Source: Marsupella aquatica (Eukaryota > Marchantiophyta). From it: DNA of 64,000 nt. Of this stretch, positions 11,212 to 22,700 are shown in pieces (position 1 is the first letter of the stretch; each line of letters opens with the position of its first letter). The notes under the pieces were generated by a model. The model was not told where the DNA came from. It made no database searches and worked only from the letters and a program-made list of their open reading frames with translations. The position numbers were made by a program, and so were the translations under genes. Where the stretch lies: the NCBI GenBank assembly GCA_973895155.1, contig OZ316891.1, forward strand, positions 10,106,001 through 10,170,000, read 5' to 3'.

Positions 11212-12446
11212 TTAAACTTTGGTTCTTCCATTCAAGGGATTTGCATGTATTGATCTTCATGTGTGGTCCCGAATCCATATTTAGAACAAGAAGCGGTCCT
11301 CCAGTCTGTTTGTTTTGGTGAAAAAAGTCACAAGGCCCCCCCAGTCCCCCACGTCTTGTAAAGCCACCATGACTTGCAGATGGGTGACCCAAGAACAACA
11401 TGGAGAAGAATAAATTAGGGAATGACAAACCTGAAATTGATGCAAAAATCACACCTATAGAAAACAGTTGTTGTGAGCTGTTTGCCGGAAGGCCCGTGTA
11501 GGGGAGTATGGATCCTTGAACAAAGCATCGACAGTGAAGCGTGGTTAGATATGTGTTGTGCTTTGTTTGGTCATAGATATATTTGACAAACTTTGATGAA
11601 TCAAGCACTTCTTTGCTCGTTTGAAAGCTGATTAGTTTGTGCTTCAAATAAGAGCCATAGCTGGTAGTCAGAGATTCAGCATTTGCATAGAATTTGTCAT
11701 TGCAAGCTGCTCTCAGGAAACCTGCACTAGATGTTTGTGTGACAGGTTTCATTGACGGAACTCAGATTCAAGCTTTCTGAAGACATAAATTTTTCCCATC
11801 ACTTTGCTCGATGGGTTTTCCATCCAGGCTTGACATGCATAGCTTTAACATGCCATAATTAATTGTAGTTGTGTCCCGGACCCCAAAAAGTTTGGGCACT
11901 TGAAACTTTTTTGCATCAAAGACAATTCTTGTAGTAAGAATCTGGACCAAAGATCTTTAAATTGGAACTTTAATAAATGCTAACCTCTTTGAATGAAAGA
12001 GTCAAAGTTTGGAAATGTTTGGACCACCATCCTGAGGTGTTCCAAGATTCATTCAGGTACACGGTTTCAAGGAACTTATCTTTATTGGTCCCTTGGGTCC
12101 CACCTTTAGATATTGCCGACCTGCCTATCTCCATTTAGGTGAAGAGAGGGTGGCCTCCAATTTTTTCAAGTACAGTCTTTTCTGTGCAAACTACTTTGTG
12201 AACCCCACCTAGAGATAGGGGTGTCTGCAAAAGTTGAAGCTTGTACTCAGAACTTAATTTTTGTTGGACTACGCTTGCTTGAACCACTAATGTTGAGCAA
12301 ACTCTGTACTTATGTGGATCCACACACCGTAGGTAGCATTCGGAAATGTTAACTAAGACAAACACCCTTATGTCTTCACATTTGGTGTGAGATGGGCAGT
12401 GCAAAATAATGGGTTGCATTATATGGTAGGATCCAATCAGCAGCAA
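11212..12446 (-). other. Long unassigned open frames on the minus strand
   Basis: Frames of 190, 60 and 103 residues (11752-11180, 11950-11768, 12446-12135) lie in a row on the minus strand. The first two share a frame, interrupted by two stop codons around 11760-11770. I recognise no domain. The lower end overlaps the repeat hairpin at 11176-11209, so this may be decayed coding sequence of a transposable element. No function is assigned. Confidence 0.25.
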
Positions 12447-13068
12447 TAAAAGAGTTTCTTAGAAACTCTCATCTAGAATTTGAATTCTAGACAGAATAAG
12501 CACTCCCTATATTGGTACTTAACTCTAGCACCTGGCTATGTTAACTAGGGCACAGACCCACAGATTAAACACAGTTAAGAGTTGGTGAGGTTAGACTAGT
12601 GGAGAGGGGGGTATAACTTTGTGAGAGCACTTCATTGTGCTCATACTCGGAGAGAGAGAGATTTAATATCCATATGAGGATACAGATAAACACCCCGAGA
12701 TAAGTCAAGACTTATTGTAACCCATCTGACATTTCATAGATAAACTCAGGCATATCAGATTTCTCACAGCAGTGTATACCTTATTGTGCACATCGATGAT
12801 ATGTGAAAAATAGTACAGTCCTTAGCACACTGCTACCGCAGGTTTACTATAACCAGATCAATTGCATAACGGATACGATGAAGCATAGTGATACCTTTCA
12901 ATCATCAATCCATAGACCAGTTCAAAAGTTTATTCATGACATCACTTAGCATTAGGCAAGCATCGATCGTGCATAGACTGCATAAATATCACATATAAAT
13001 AGCATATAATAGAAGCAACATCAATCCAGGAAATCTAAGTTTCGCTTATGGCATATGTTCCGTGGCTG

Positions 13069-13073
13069 TTATC
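13069..13073. repeat. Target-site duplication TTATC, left copy
   Basis: TTATC immediately precedes the TGTTG end of the LTR and matches 19499-19503 exactly. Five bases is the usual duplication made by copia integrases. Confidence 0.9.
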
Positions 13074-13458
13074 TGTTGAGCATAGACGACAATCGCAACG
13101 GCAAGCCCATGAACCATCCAACGCACAATAGTCGACACAAGAGATACGTGGTTCACCTCCTTGAGGCTACGTCCACGGGAACACACAAGAGAGCTTTACT
13201 GAACTCTAAGCCCGTCGGCTATACCGAGTCTCCACAGTGTAAGCTCTCCCTATCTCTCAAGTGGCTCCATAACAATGAGCCTTGGTTCTACCTCTCCAAG
13301 CACACATGCCTCTTATGATATAGTGTGCAATTTAGTTGTACCTAACCACATAGTTGTACCTAATCACGTAGTTGTACCTAACCAAATAGTTGTACCAACC
13401 CACGTTGTTGTACCAACCACGTCATACCTAACCTAGACGTAAGAGTAAATACCCAACA
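13074..13458 (-). repeat. Downstream (3') LTR of the copia element
   Basis: The LTR is 385 bp, running from TGTTGAGCATAG to AATACCCAACA on the plus strand. It holds tandem variants of an 18-base unit, TAGTTGTACCTAACCACG, at about 13335-13405. It has one such unit fewer than the upstream LTR. Confidence 0.93.
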
Positions 13459-13470
13459 ATCTTCCCCTTG
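13459..13470 (-). other. Polypurine tract of the copia element
   Basis: On the minus strand the sequence abutting the downstream LTR is purine-rich (AAGGGGAAGAT), where plus-strand DNA synthesis is primed during reverse transcription. Confidence 0.8.
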
Positions 13471-13648
13471 ACTCTGGTCTAGGGGAGAGTAATACTGCCA
13501 ATGTATATGATCCCTCAGCGGGAAGTTCTGGACAAAAACCAAACCGGTTTCCCTCTCTAACTAGAGCAAACCAGAACTAAGTCGTAGCCTAATACATAGG
13601 AATGAGGAAGAGCATATATCAGTAATTACAATGAATGTTAAGAAAACT

Positions 13649-16600
13649 CTACTTGTGATGCAATTGCAAAACCTGCAATACGTCACGGTGTCTAGAGAAA
13701 CTCTCCAAAGGAATCACTTTGGTAAATGCGTCAGTCGGGTTGAGTTTACCATCAATCTTGACTAGCTCAAACAAATTATCAAACACAGCCTGCCTGATAA
13801 AATGGTACCTGACGTCAATGTGTTTCACTCTGTTGTCCATCACCTGGTTCACAGCAAGGTGGAGCACACTTTGACTATCACAATGGAGCTTCACATTCCC
13901 CTGTGGCAATCCCATTTCAGTGATAAGTCTATCCAACCAAATCGCTTCCTTTGCTGCTTCCGCAGCTGCAACATACTCCACTTCTGTAGTAGACTGAGCA
14001 ATACACTTTTGCAAAGTAGACCTCCAACTTATGCATCCACCGCCAAGTGTGAACATGTAACCTGTTGTTGATCTCCTTCGGTCCAAATCTTGTCCATAGT
14101 CAGAATCAACATAGCCAATCAATGATTTAGCATTCTTTGCATTCGCATCAAATAAAAGACCATGATCCACGGTACCCTTCAAGTACCTGATAATCCACTT
14201 CACTGCTTCCCAGTGTACCTTCCCTGGATTCGACATGTACCTGCTCACCTTGCCCATAGCCATGGCAAGATCAGGTCTAGTGCAAGTCATCAAATACATG
14301 AGACTCCCCACTGCCTTGTCATACGGAACCTTTGACATCAACCCCTTCTCTGTGTCATCCGTAGGACAGAACGCTGATGATAACTTGAAGTGTGGAGCCA
14401 ACGGGGTACTTACTGGCTTGCTATTCCCCATGTTGAACCTTGCAATTACCTTCCTCGCATAACTGCTCTGCGTCAACCATAGCTTGCCAGCCTCCAAGTC
14501 CCTAGTGATCTCCATACCCAAAATCCTCTTAGCTGGCCCTAAGTCCTTCATCTTAAACTCTGCACTAAGCAGTGCCTTGAGCTTAACAATCTCTGACCTA
14601 TCCTTGGCTGCAATTAGCATATCATCCACATAAAGTACTAAAACAATGAACCCAAAGACAACATTCTTTACCAGTTTCAAATACACACAAGGGTCAAATA
14701 CACTTCTGTGAAAACCTTGTGACCGAATCCAATCGTCAAACCGCTTGTTCCACTGTCTTGGTGACTGCTTCAACCCATACAAGGATTTCAGCAATCTGCA
14801 AACCAATTCCTCCTGTCCTCTCTTCACAAAACCTAGCGGTTGTCTCATGAAGATCACCTCTTCCAATGTGCCATAGAGGAAAGCTGTGACAACATCCATC
14901 TGATTTAGCAGCAGACCAAATATTACAACAAGTACACACAATAGTCGTATTGTAGAGTACTTAGCAACTGGTGAGAAGACCTCATTGTAATCCACACCTT
15001 TCTCTTGTGTGAATCCCTTTGCTACCAACCTAGCCTTGTAGACCTTCGATCCACCTCCTATGGAATTATCCTTCAGCTTGTAAATCCACTTGCTGTCCAC
15101 CACTTGCTGACCCTTAGGCAGCTTAACAAGCTCCCAAGTTTTGTTGTCCTTTAGTGACTGCATCTCCGTTTGCATTGCTGCAGTCCACTTCTGCTTCTCC
15201 TTTGAAGCACTTGCCTCATGAAATGAAATTAACGCATCACCCTCATCATCAGCTGTAAAATTATCCTCTTGCAGTTGAGATGAATCAACCCACTGTCCAT
15301 ACCTTGGTGGAGCGCGTACAGTGCGACCAGATGTTCTTCTAGCCGATGACTCCGGTTGATCTGCGTGTGCTGGTACAATTTGAAGCTCAACAGCATCCAC
15401 TTGCTGCTCACCAGCATCCACAAACTCCTCTGGTTCCTCTAGCACAGGAACCAGCTCCATAATTGGAGCAACTCCTTCTCTCCGGTCATGCACCTCATAA
15501 CCAATCTCCCCCTCAACGAGATCCGGGATAGGAGATTTTCCTTTGTCAATACGGGAGACCTGAGTATTCTCCCCCTCCTTCAATAATCTGGATTCATTGA
15601 AGGAAACATCCCTACTGACAACGAGCTTACAGGCAATAGGATCCCATAGCCTATAGGCTTTCACACCACTCTGGTACCCAAGAAAAACACATTTCTTGGA
15701 GGTAGGATCCAACTTGGTCCTATTCTGCTTCGGTGTGAGAGCATATGCATCACTTCCAAAAACTACCAAGCCATGATAGTCTGCTTGCCGCTTATAGCGC
15801 ATCTCAAACGGCGTTTTGAAATTGATAGCACTAGAAGGAGAAAGATTTACCAAATAAGTTGCGGTATTTACAGCTTCTGCCCAAAATTCTTGTGGTAAAC
15901 CTGATTGGCTCAACATACTCCGTGACCGCTCCAACAGTGTCCGATTGAGCCTCTTAGTGACACCATTCTGCTGCGGAGTATAAACTGTGGTGAGATGGCG
16001 AGTTATCCCCTGTTCTGAACAGTACTCTTCAAATTCCATTGAAGTGTACTCCCCGCCGTTGTCTGACCTCAGACTCTTCACCCTTGTATCCAAATACTTG
16101 ATCGTGTTTCCAATCTGATTCTCCACCTGGGCCTTCCACTTCTTAAAAATGGACAAGACATCAGACTTATGCGTCATGAAATAAATCCACACAAATCTTG
16201 AGTAATCATCAATAAATGATACATAGTATAACTTTCCAGAGTGTGAGGGAGTCGGGGATGGACCCCACACGTCACTATGTATGTACTCAAGAACCGCTTT
16301 GGAACGATGAGTTCTAACACCAAAAGCACGACGATGTTGCTTTCCAAGAATGCAATGCTCACAAAACTCTAATTTACAAGATTGCAAATCAGAAATGAGT
16401 CCATTCTTCCGCAAGATAGCCAAACCCTTCTCACTCATGTGGCCTAGCCGTGAATGCCACAGTTGAGTCATCTCCTCGTGAGACTTGGTTACATTGGCCT
16501 CTCCACATACAGTATTGCCCTGTAACACATACAAATTCTTTTGTCTACTCCCCTTCAAAATCACTGTCTCTCCCGACCTGACTTGAAGTTCACCATCAAT

Positions 16601-16849
16601 AACGCTCCATTGATGACCATTTGAATCCAACACACCGAGTGAAATCAGATTCTTACGCATGGCAGGTACATACCTGACTCCGGACACTGTGCGCACAGCG
16701 CCATCAAACATTTGAATCTTCACAGACCCAATTCCCTCAATTTGACAAGAGTGATCATTTCCCATCAGAACTGAACCGTTTGAAACAGAGTAAGAATTGA
16801 AAAACTCACGAATATAACAAATATGAAAAGAGCAAGCACAATCAAGAAT
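13649..16849 (-). pseudogene. Copia pol (integrase, reverse transcriptase, RNase H), defective
   Basis: The frame is open from just after the second TGA (16852-16850) to 13649. The first ATG is at 16765, giving 1,038 residues from there. Residues below count from that Met. The GAG-pre-integrase zinc finger lies at about 103-140 (H-x-H, CEHC). The integrase core has Asp165 (HSDVWGP) and Asp235 (SDNGGE), but Lys271 stands where the DD35E glutamate should be (codon AAG at 15955-15953). Reverse transcriptase has YVDD near residue 711 (plus-strand 14622-14633). RNase H follows with DSDYG and CDSQS motifs. Just before Met 1, the protease active site reads DCAC instead of the usual D-S/T-G. Pol is in the same frame as gag, so the two were one polyprotein separated now only by stops. 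Confidence 0.92.
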
Positions 16850-16900
16850 TCACACATCATCTGCTCTCTTAGATGACGTGCACAGGGCATACCCCCGGCT

Positions 16901-17941
16901 TCATAAAACATACTCATCATTGAGTAAATCAGCTTCTCCATCAGCCCTAGCCACATTTGCCGATGAAGTTTCCGCTGCCTTTCCCTTACAGTCTCGCTTG
17001 AAGTGTCCAACTTGGTTGCACTTCCAACATGTCACCTGCCTCCTCTGAGGGGATTTACCCTTGGACTTAGATCTGGATTTAGATCTAAACTGGGTTCTAC
17101 GGTCCCCAGTTGGTCGCTGCATACTCCTCCCACGGTTAACATTGAGGGCAGCACCAGATGATGAAGGCTGTGACGTGATGTGCATCTTTTGCTGAAGATC
17201 ATCACTAAGCAGAGAACTTACCACGTCATTGTATGAAATGGTATCCCTATCACGATGCAACAACACTCGTGATAGGGACTGGTAAGATGGAGGCAATGAA
17301 CTAAGAAGCTGCAGAGCCTTCGTCTCATCATTCAAAGTCTCCCCAAGGTTTTCCAAGTCAACGACCATGTCGTTGAAAGCATCCACATGGTCTTGCAACT
17401 TCGTACCGGATTCCTTCATCCTGAAACTCATCAGTTTGTAGGAAGTGTAGAGCCGGTTCGACAACCCCTTGCGGTGATACTTGCTCTGCAATTCCGCAAA
17501 CAAGGACATGCAATCTTTATGTGCACCCAACTGCTTGATGATGGGAGGCATGAGATAGAGTGTAACACACCACACTCCTTGCTCCTGCATGCGGTCCCAT
17601 TTTTTCTCATCAACATCGTCTTCACGAGGGCTCAGCAGTTGGCCCATCCCTGACGCATAGAGCACTCCCTTCACCTGCTTCTCCCATAGCAAGTAGTCAG
17701 AGCGCCCATCATACTTTGTCACTTCATACTTGGGTCCCCCAAGCTTGAAAGTCCCCATCTTCTTCTTTGGCACTACCGTGAGCTCCGGTAGTAGTACTGC
17801 TTCCTCCACCACACGCTGCACCGATGATGGTATCGGTGTCACGTGCTCTTCCTTCTGCTCCTCTCTCTGCCCCTGAAACCTCCGCGGTGATCCTCGTGCT
17901 TCAAGTTCCACGTCTTCGAAAAACTCCTCCGAATCACTCAT
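16901..17941 (-). CDS. Copia Gag (UBN2 type) with CCHC zinc knuckle
   Basis: The product is 346 residues from the ATG at 17941. It has an acidic N-terminus, a UBN2/retrotransposon Gag region at about 75-290 (YLLWEKQVKGVL, LQDHVDAFNDMV, LLSSLPPSYQSL), an Arg/Ser/Lys-rich linker and one zinc knuckle (CWKCNQVGHFKRDC, CX2CX4HX4C) at about 304-317. Gag forms the particle and the knuckle binds element RNA. It ends at a TGA (16903-16901) that lies inside what should be a continuous gag-pol frame. The Gag part itself shows no damage and could be made alone. Confidence 0.9.
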   Translation of the reverse strand: MSDSEEFFEDVELEARGSPRRFQGQREEQKEEHVTPIPSSVQRVVEEAVLLPELTVVPKKKMGTFKLGGPKYEVTKYDGRSDYLLWEKQVKGVLYASGMGQLLSPREDDVDEKKWDRMQEQGVWCVTLYLMPPIIKQLGAHKDCMSLFAELQSKYHRKGLSNRLYTSYKLMSFRMKESGTKLQDHVDAFNDMVVDLENLGETLNDETKALQLLSSLPPSYQSLSRVLLHRDRDTISYNDVVSSLLSDDLQQKMHITSQPSSSGAALNVNRGRSMQRPTGDRRTQFRSKSRSKSKGKSPQRRQVTCWKCNQVGHFKRDCKGKAAETSSANVARADGEADLLNDEYVL

Positions 17942-19080
17942 ATGAGAAAATCACAAAAAATATTGTTTTTCACAACTTCTCAAAAAACTCGAAACTCAAC
18001 ACCGCCGCGTAGCCCACAAAGCTAGGAGTCCAATACTGAAAACCGAAATCAAAATCAAAATTTGACAGAAAAGTTATTCAAATTTCAGTCGAGGTGGGTA
18101 AAACCTTAGGAAACTCCCCCGTTTTGACCACCTCAGGGAATAACCAAAATACCAAGTACAACCCGTTGTCGGAATTGCGATGTGATTGGTGCGCCGCGTT
18201 GCCAACTTCAATGGCTACAACCTCGCCGAAAAATAACCAAAAAAGTTACCGTTCGGCGGATGAAATCTTTGTCGGACGGTCAAAAAATAGCTCTCTGGTT
18301 TTTTGGAATATTCTATGACCCTTGTACAGGCCCTGTGGGAATTTTGGAAGAACAATCGAGGGGCTGACATGTGTCCTCGAACCCCCAAAACCCCCTACCA
18401 CCCTTCGTCGTCGAAATCTGGTCGCGCGCGCAGAAAATACACACGGCAGAATGTACCCCTCGACACCAAACGCAAGATATCTCACTCGGGTTTTGACGAA
18501 ATCAAGATCTGATTTCAGATTTGGAAACTAGACTCCGAGGCGGTGAAGATCGATATAAGAAGCACCCAAAACGAGGAAAGAACGAGGAAGAAAAAAATTG
18601 GTAAAGATGACAGATTTCTCTCAATTGCCATAACCAATTTCGAATCAGTTTTTCAAAGAGAAAAAAATGGTACCTTGTCAACAAGGAATGTTGATCAATT
18701 GCACTTGGTGCCGTCACCAAGTCCAACAAGGTAATTGATTTTGCTTAGCCTTCCTCTTTGCATCAAAGAGCCAATCCCGGACTCAAAACAATCGTCTTGC
18801 CTCAATCTCTCCGTTGAGTCAAAACACTTGACGCTTCTCCCTCCGAGTCGATTGCCAACTTTCTTCACAAAATCCAGAACGACAAAAACTTAGATCTCTA
18901 TGCACCACGAGCTCCGTTCAATGATTTCTTCACACCGTTAGAAAGCTCTTGCCCTGATCTATCCGTTGAGCCCATAAACTCCAAGTTCCATGCGACGGAA
19001 CTCTGGGAAATCCACCGACACTCAACGCTGGAAAAAACCGTCATGAAATCCTGTCACGAACATACGTCACCTCCCAAGCA
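17942..19080 (-). other. Long untranslated leader of the copia element
   Basis: About 1.1 kb separates the primer-binding site from the gag start. It has only short frames (under 80 residues) with no recognised domain. Most copia elements have a much shorter leader. Packaging signals would lie here, but none can be identified by eye. Confidence 0.6.
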
Positions 19081-19093
19081 TGCTCTGATACCA
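19081..19093 (-). other. Primer-binding site, initiator tRNA-Met
   Basis: Read on the minus strand, TGGTATCAGAGCA begins two bases after the upstream LTR. It matches the standard primer-binding site of plant copia elements, complementary to the 3' end of initiator tRNA-Met. Confidence 0.93.
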
Positions 19094-19095
19094 AT

Positions 19096-19498
19096 TGTTG
19101 AGCATAGACGATGATCGCAACGGCAAGCCAATGAACCATCCAACGCATAATAGTCGACACAAGAGATACGTGGTTCACCTCCTTGAGGCTACGTCCACGG
19201 GAACACACAAGAGAGCTTTACTGAACTCTAAGCCCGTCGGCTATACCGAGTCTCCACAGTGTAAGCTCTCCCTATCTCTCAAGTGGCTCCATAACAATGA
19301 GCCTTGGTTCTACCTCTCCAAGCACACATGCCTCTTATGATATAGTGTGCAACTTAGTTGTACCTAACCACATAGTTGTACCTAATCACGTAGTTGTACC
19401 TAACCACATAGTTGTACCTAACCACGTAGTTGTACCAACCCACATTGTTGTACCAACCACGTCATACCTAACCTAGACGTAAGAGTGAATACCCAACA
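19096..19498 (-). repeat. Upstream (5') LTR of the copia element
   Basis: The LTR is 403 bp and nearly identical to 13074-13458. It carries one additional 18-base unit in its internal tandem array. It would hold the element's promoter, but no clear TATA box was picked out. Confidence 0.93.
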
Positions 19499-19503
19499 TT
19501 ATC
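19499..19503. repeat. Target-site duplication TTATC, right copy
   Basis: An exact match to 13069-13073, immediately outside the right LTR end. Confidence 0.9.
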
Positions 19504-19676
19504 TAGACGTAAGCTTCGTTTGGTATGATTAGACATATTTTCAAGAAAAATAGAGTCACTCTATTTAGTATGCCCCGCAGCAGTAATACTCAGGTGGTGA
19601 GTCCACACCATCAAGCATAGACCATCACCTTTCTCCAGGGATCGACAGACGATATCGATCCAAAACCTCAATGTCT

Positions 19677-19797
19677 TCGTTCAGCCCCCGCCATTGAGAT
19701 GAAATCAAGTAATTATTCCACTTGACTTCTGATCCCACGTTTCTGCATCAATTTGTCCAGAGAGCTGCGGGGAGACGTGGTCCGAAGAAAGGCTAGC
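19677..19797 (+). repeat. Structured repeat, copy 1
   Basis: The copy runs from TCGTTCAGCCCCCG to GGCTAGC. CCACGTTTC (19735-19743) pairs along its full length with GAGACGTGG (19772-19780), allowing one G-U pair. A smaller upstream hairpin TCAAGT/ACTTGA also forms. The same layout recurs at 21495-21614 and 22701-22817 with compensatory changes in the stem. Confidence 0.7.
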
Positions 19798-20953
19798 TGT
19801 GGCATTTAGGACTTAAGAACTATATTTTCAATTTTTAATGCATAAGGAAACAGCGTAAAGCAGAGAACAGAGGTGTTGAGATATAATAGTCTTTTTGCAC
19901 CTGATCCTGGTTACCCATGTGCGTAGTCTCCTGGTGAGCAATTGGTCAGGACCTGAATGTTCGTGCACAATCCCACAACGCTTTCTTGCTCCTTGTTTGT
20001 TCCTCTGGCTCCCCGCTTCCCAAGCATCGACAATCTACCGTGTGCTGCCAGTTTCAGTGGACGTCGTGCTTTGTGTGATCTTTAGTGGCAGTGCTATTGC
20101 TGGCGGCTTAGATGTATTTTTGGCCCACTTTTAGGTTTGCTGCAGTCCTTGGTATCCATGGACGGTGGTGATGTTTTTGATCTGATGGGTATCACCATTT
20201 TGTCTGTTAGCGACCAGAATGTATCGCATGGGATAGACTGTATTTATATGGGATACATATTGCCTGTGTATTTGGACTTATTTACTTGGGCCGTTCGTAC
20301 TTGTTTGTGTATTGTCCCACGGGGTCATGGTCATTTTTCTCCTGTCCAGCCATTCCTGGGTATTCTCCCCATAATCTTATGAGAGAGAGAGAGAGATAAT
20401 TTCATAAGAAGAACACCCATTCAAGGATAATGTCAACTCTGGACTAAATCATAGCTAGCATAAGCGAAGTCTGGAAAGTGTCGAGCATGGTAACGAATAA
20501 TATCTCTTTAAATACCCACATACCGAGTCATTCACATTATCTGGTTATACTATCGATAGACATTTTATCACGAATTAGTCATGGATTGCAGTCATGAACA
20601 AATCCAAGTCTTGTCGCAGCACATTGTTACTAAAGATATGGTCAACACACATAAAGATATCGTAGGCTAGGTAGTGTTAAAATCAAAGTTAAAGTTGGTA
20701 GTCGAACCAGGACACAGTTGTGAATGAGAAAAAAACCCGTCATTGTAGCAGACATCTAGTTACTAGAAGTGCATGTGTAGTTTGGCCTGTGCACAACATG
20801 TAAGGCTGCGATAATATGCTTATGTTGAGAGAGGTGAATAACGATGGGACTAGGCCGAGGGTATAATCCTTGCCAGACGCAGGGTGTGGAAAGTCGTATG
20901 CATAGTGTTGAGGGAAAAAACAATTTTTGTTGAATGTCGGCGATCGAGTGAGA
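19798..20953. other. Non-coding, repeat-derived
   Basis: There is no recognisable gene. A GA microsatellite at 20382-20396 is followed by AACACCCATTCAAGG. The same combination appears at 21876-21915, so a larger unit that includes the structured repeat seems to have been duplicated. Confidence 0.5.
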
Positions 20954-21296
20954 TGTTGAGCACAGACAACACTCGTAACTGTAAGCACATGACACATCCA
21001 CTGCGCAAGTAGTCGACACAAGAGATACGTGGTTCACCTCCTCGAGGCTACATCCACGGGAACACATAAGAGAGCTTTACTGAACTCTAAGCTCGTCGAC
21101 CATACCAAGTCTCCACAATGTAAGCTCTCCTCATCTCTCAAGTGGCTCCATAACAATGAGCCTAAGTTCCATTTATCCAAGCAAACACCGCTTGGCATAT
21201 AGTGTGCATCCTAGTTAACCTAACCACGTCTCCGACTACGGTTAGTCTAATTACGGTTACATGTCGTAACCCTAGACCTTGAGTAAATACCTAACA
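20954..21296. mobile_element. Solo LTR related to the copia element
   Basis: This 343-bp sequence starts TGTTGAGCACAG and ends AATACCTAACA. Much of its length aligns by eye with the LTRs of the neighbouring copia element (shared blocks include AGTCGACACAAGAGATACGT and AACAATGAGCCT). TGAGA flanks it exactly on both sides (20949-20953 and 21297-21301), a 5-bp target duplication. No internal region or second LTR is present, so it is the product of LTR-LTR recombination of an older, diverged relative. Confidence 0.9.
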
Positions 21297-21494
21297 TGAG
21301 AGTGATCACAGTAAAAGCCACGGTTAGTAATCGACATATATTGAGAAGGTAGCATTGCAAGGACTTGTGTAATCCGGGATGAATCCAGGATATCTATGCG
21401 GTACCTCATCACAGTCAGTCAATCTGCGTGAAGTTGACCATCAACTAGGGTTGGGATGCAGGAGACATTATCTGCATTACATACCCCAGGGTCA

Positions 21495-21614
21495 TCGTTC
21501 AGCCCCCGTCCTTGGGGCGGGATCAAAAATCATTTTCATTTAATCCCTGTCCCATGTTTCTACTACCTGTAGCCGTGGCGGTAACGGGGAGACATGGACC
21601 AACACTAGGCTAGC
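21495..21614 (+). repeat. Structured repeat, copy 2
   Basis: The main stem CCATGTTTC (21552-21560) pairs with GAGACATGG (21589-21597), extended by an inner TACC/GGTA helix. The upstream part forms a 7-bp GC-rich hairpin (CCCGTCC with GGGCGGG, one G-U). Compared with copy 1, the central C-G pair of the main stem has become T-A on both strands. Confidence 0.7.
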
Positions 21615-21875
21615 CGGTATTGCATAATTGCTTGTGGAAATCATCAATTATTCATGTATGAAATAAGAAAATGTGGTCTGTTTACACATACCTATCCTGC
21701 ACGTGCCATGTTGAGAGTATCTTCGATCGTTGTGGTAGGCAGCCTGCGTCTCTTGTCAGAAGGGTTTCACTGGTGTGTGTGTGTGCCACGATCCTCTGCA
21801 ACATAGGCCTGGGCATGGCACTCGTGCTGCTAGCTGTGGGGTGATTGTCGTTCCTACTGCCCTTAGGAGATGGGG

Positions 21876-21915
21876 GTAGAGAGAGAGATATGTTAAAGAG
21901 ACGACACCCATTCAA
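21876..21915. repeat. GA tract plus CACCCATTCAAGG, second copy
   Basis: GAGAGAGAGATATG followed by GACACCCATTCAAGGCCAAGTCAAT parallels 20382-20440, where a GA tract precedes AACACCCATTCAAGGATAATGTCAA. This supports duplication of a unit larger than the hairpin itself. Confidence 0.55.
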
Positions 21916-22700
21916 GGCCAAGTCAATACTTTACATTGACAAGTCACATAAAAAGTCACGGCATCATAGGTCAGGGCAGGGAGATAGCAACACATGGATG
22001 AGCACATACACCAAGTCCTTCGCAAGTAGATAGATTAACATAATAATACAGCCTGACCATTATGAGGGAGGAAACAGGTCCGAGACTTGTTGAGGTCAAT
22101 ATTTACACTGTAGCTATATCCTAGCATGAGTCAAAGATCAGTAAACGCATAAGAACAGTATGTTACACTATAGCGTCCCCAGTCATGGGTGGAGCACAAT
22201 AAAGTATGAAAGGAATCGGGTGAAAAAAGGAAGGGATTTAATAAGTACAAGGTCTAACAAAAAGACGCAGGAGTATAGATCAAGGACTGAAAAGTCATAA
22301 AGCAGAAAAGCCTAGTAAGAAGCTGTCAGTACCTATATACATGAGCAGTATAGATAAAGCAACACTTATTGTAGACAAAAAATTAGTGCAAAAAGGACAG
22401 GTTTTCAAAGAGGATATTTATAGGATATGGCATGGAACGCATAAAAAGTCAGAACACAGTATGGTAAAGTCGGACATGTGCAAGGTAATAGGATTGATGA
22501 TACTATTTTATAAAAAACATATATGAACAATTCCGGTGTCACAGCAAAGGTGCCATTAGATGGTGCAGGAAAAAACCCTTAGTATAAAAAGGGAGATATA
22601 CTAGGCGGTGCTTCATATAAGCTGGTCAGGCAAATTGAAGTAAACCATCAACTGAAATTAAAGAGCAGTGGACACAAACTGCAATACATCCCCGAGGTCG

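Larger units (their letters stand above)
13074..19498 (-). mobile_element. Full-length Ty1/copia LTR retrotransposon, coding-defective
   Basis: The element is 6,425 bp and read on the minus strand. It has two LTRs (19096-19498 upstream, 13074-13458 downstream), each bounded by TGTTG and CAACA. TTATC is duplicated directly outside, at 13069-13073 and 19499-19503, which is the target-site duplication. A primer-binding site and a polypurine tract are in the expected places. The order gag, protease, integrase, reverse transcriptase, RNase H is that of Ty1/copia. The LTRs differ by about eight substitutions plus one 18-base repeat unit, so insertion was fairly recent. Two in-frame TGA codons and one lost integrase catalytic residue make it non-autonomous. 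Confidence 0.95.

Noticed and set aside
11180-11752. A 190-residue minus-strand frame as a gene
   Set aside because: It overlaps a repeat-family hairpin, shows no domain, and its upstream continuation is broken by two stops. It is noted only as unassigned sequence.
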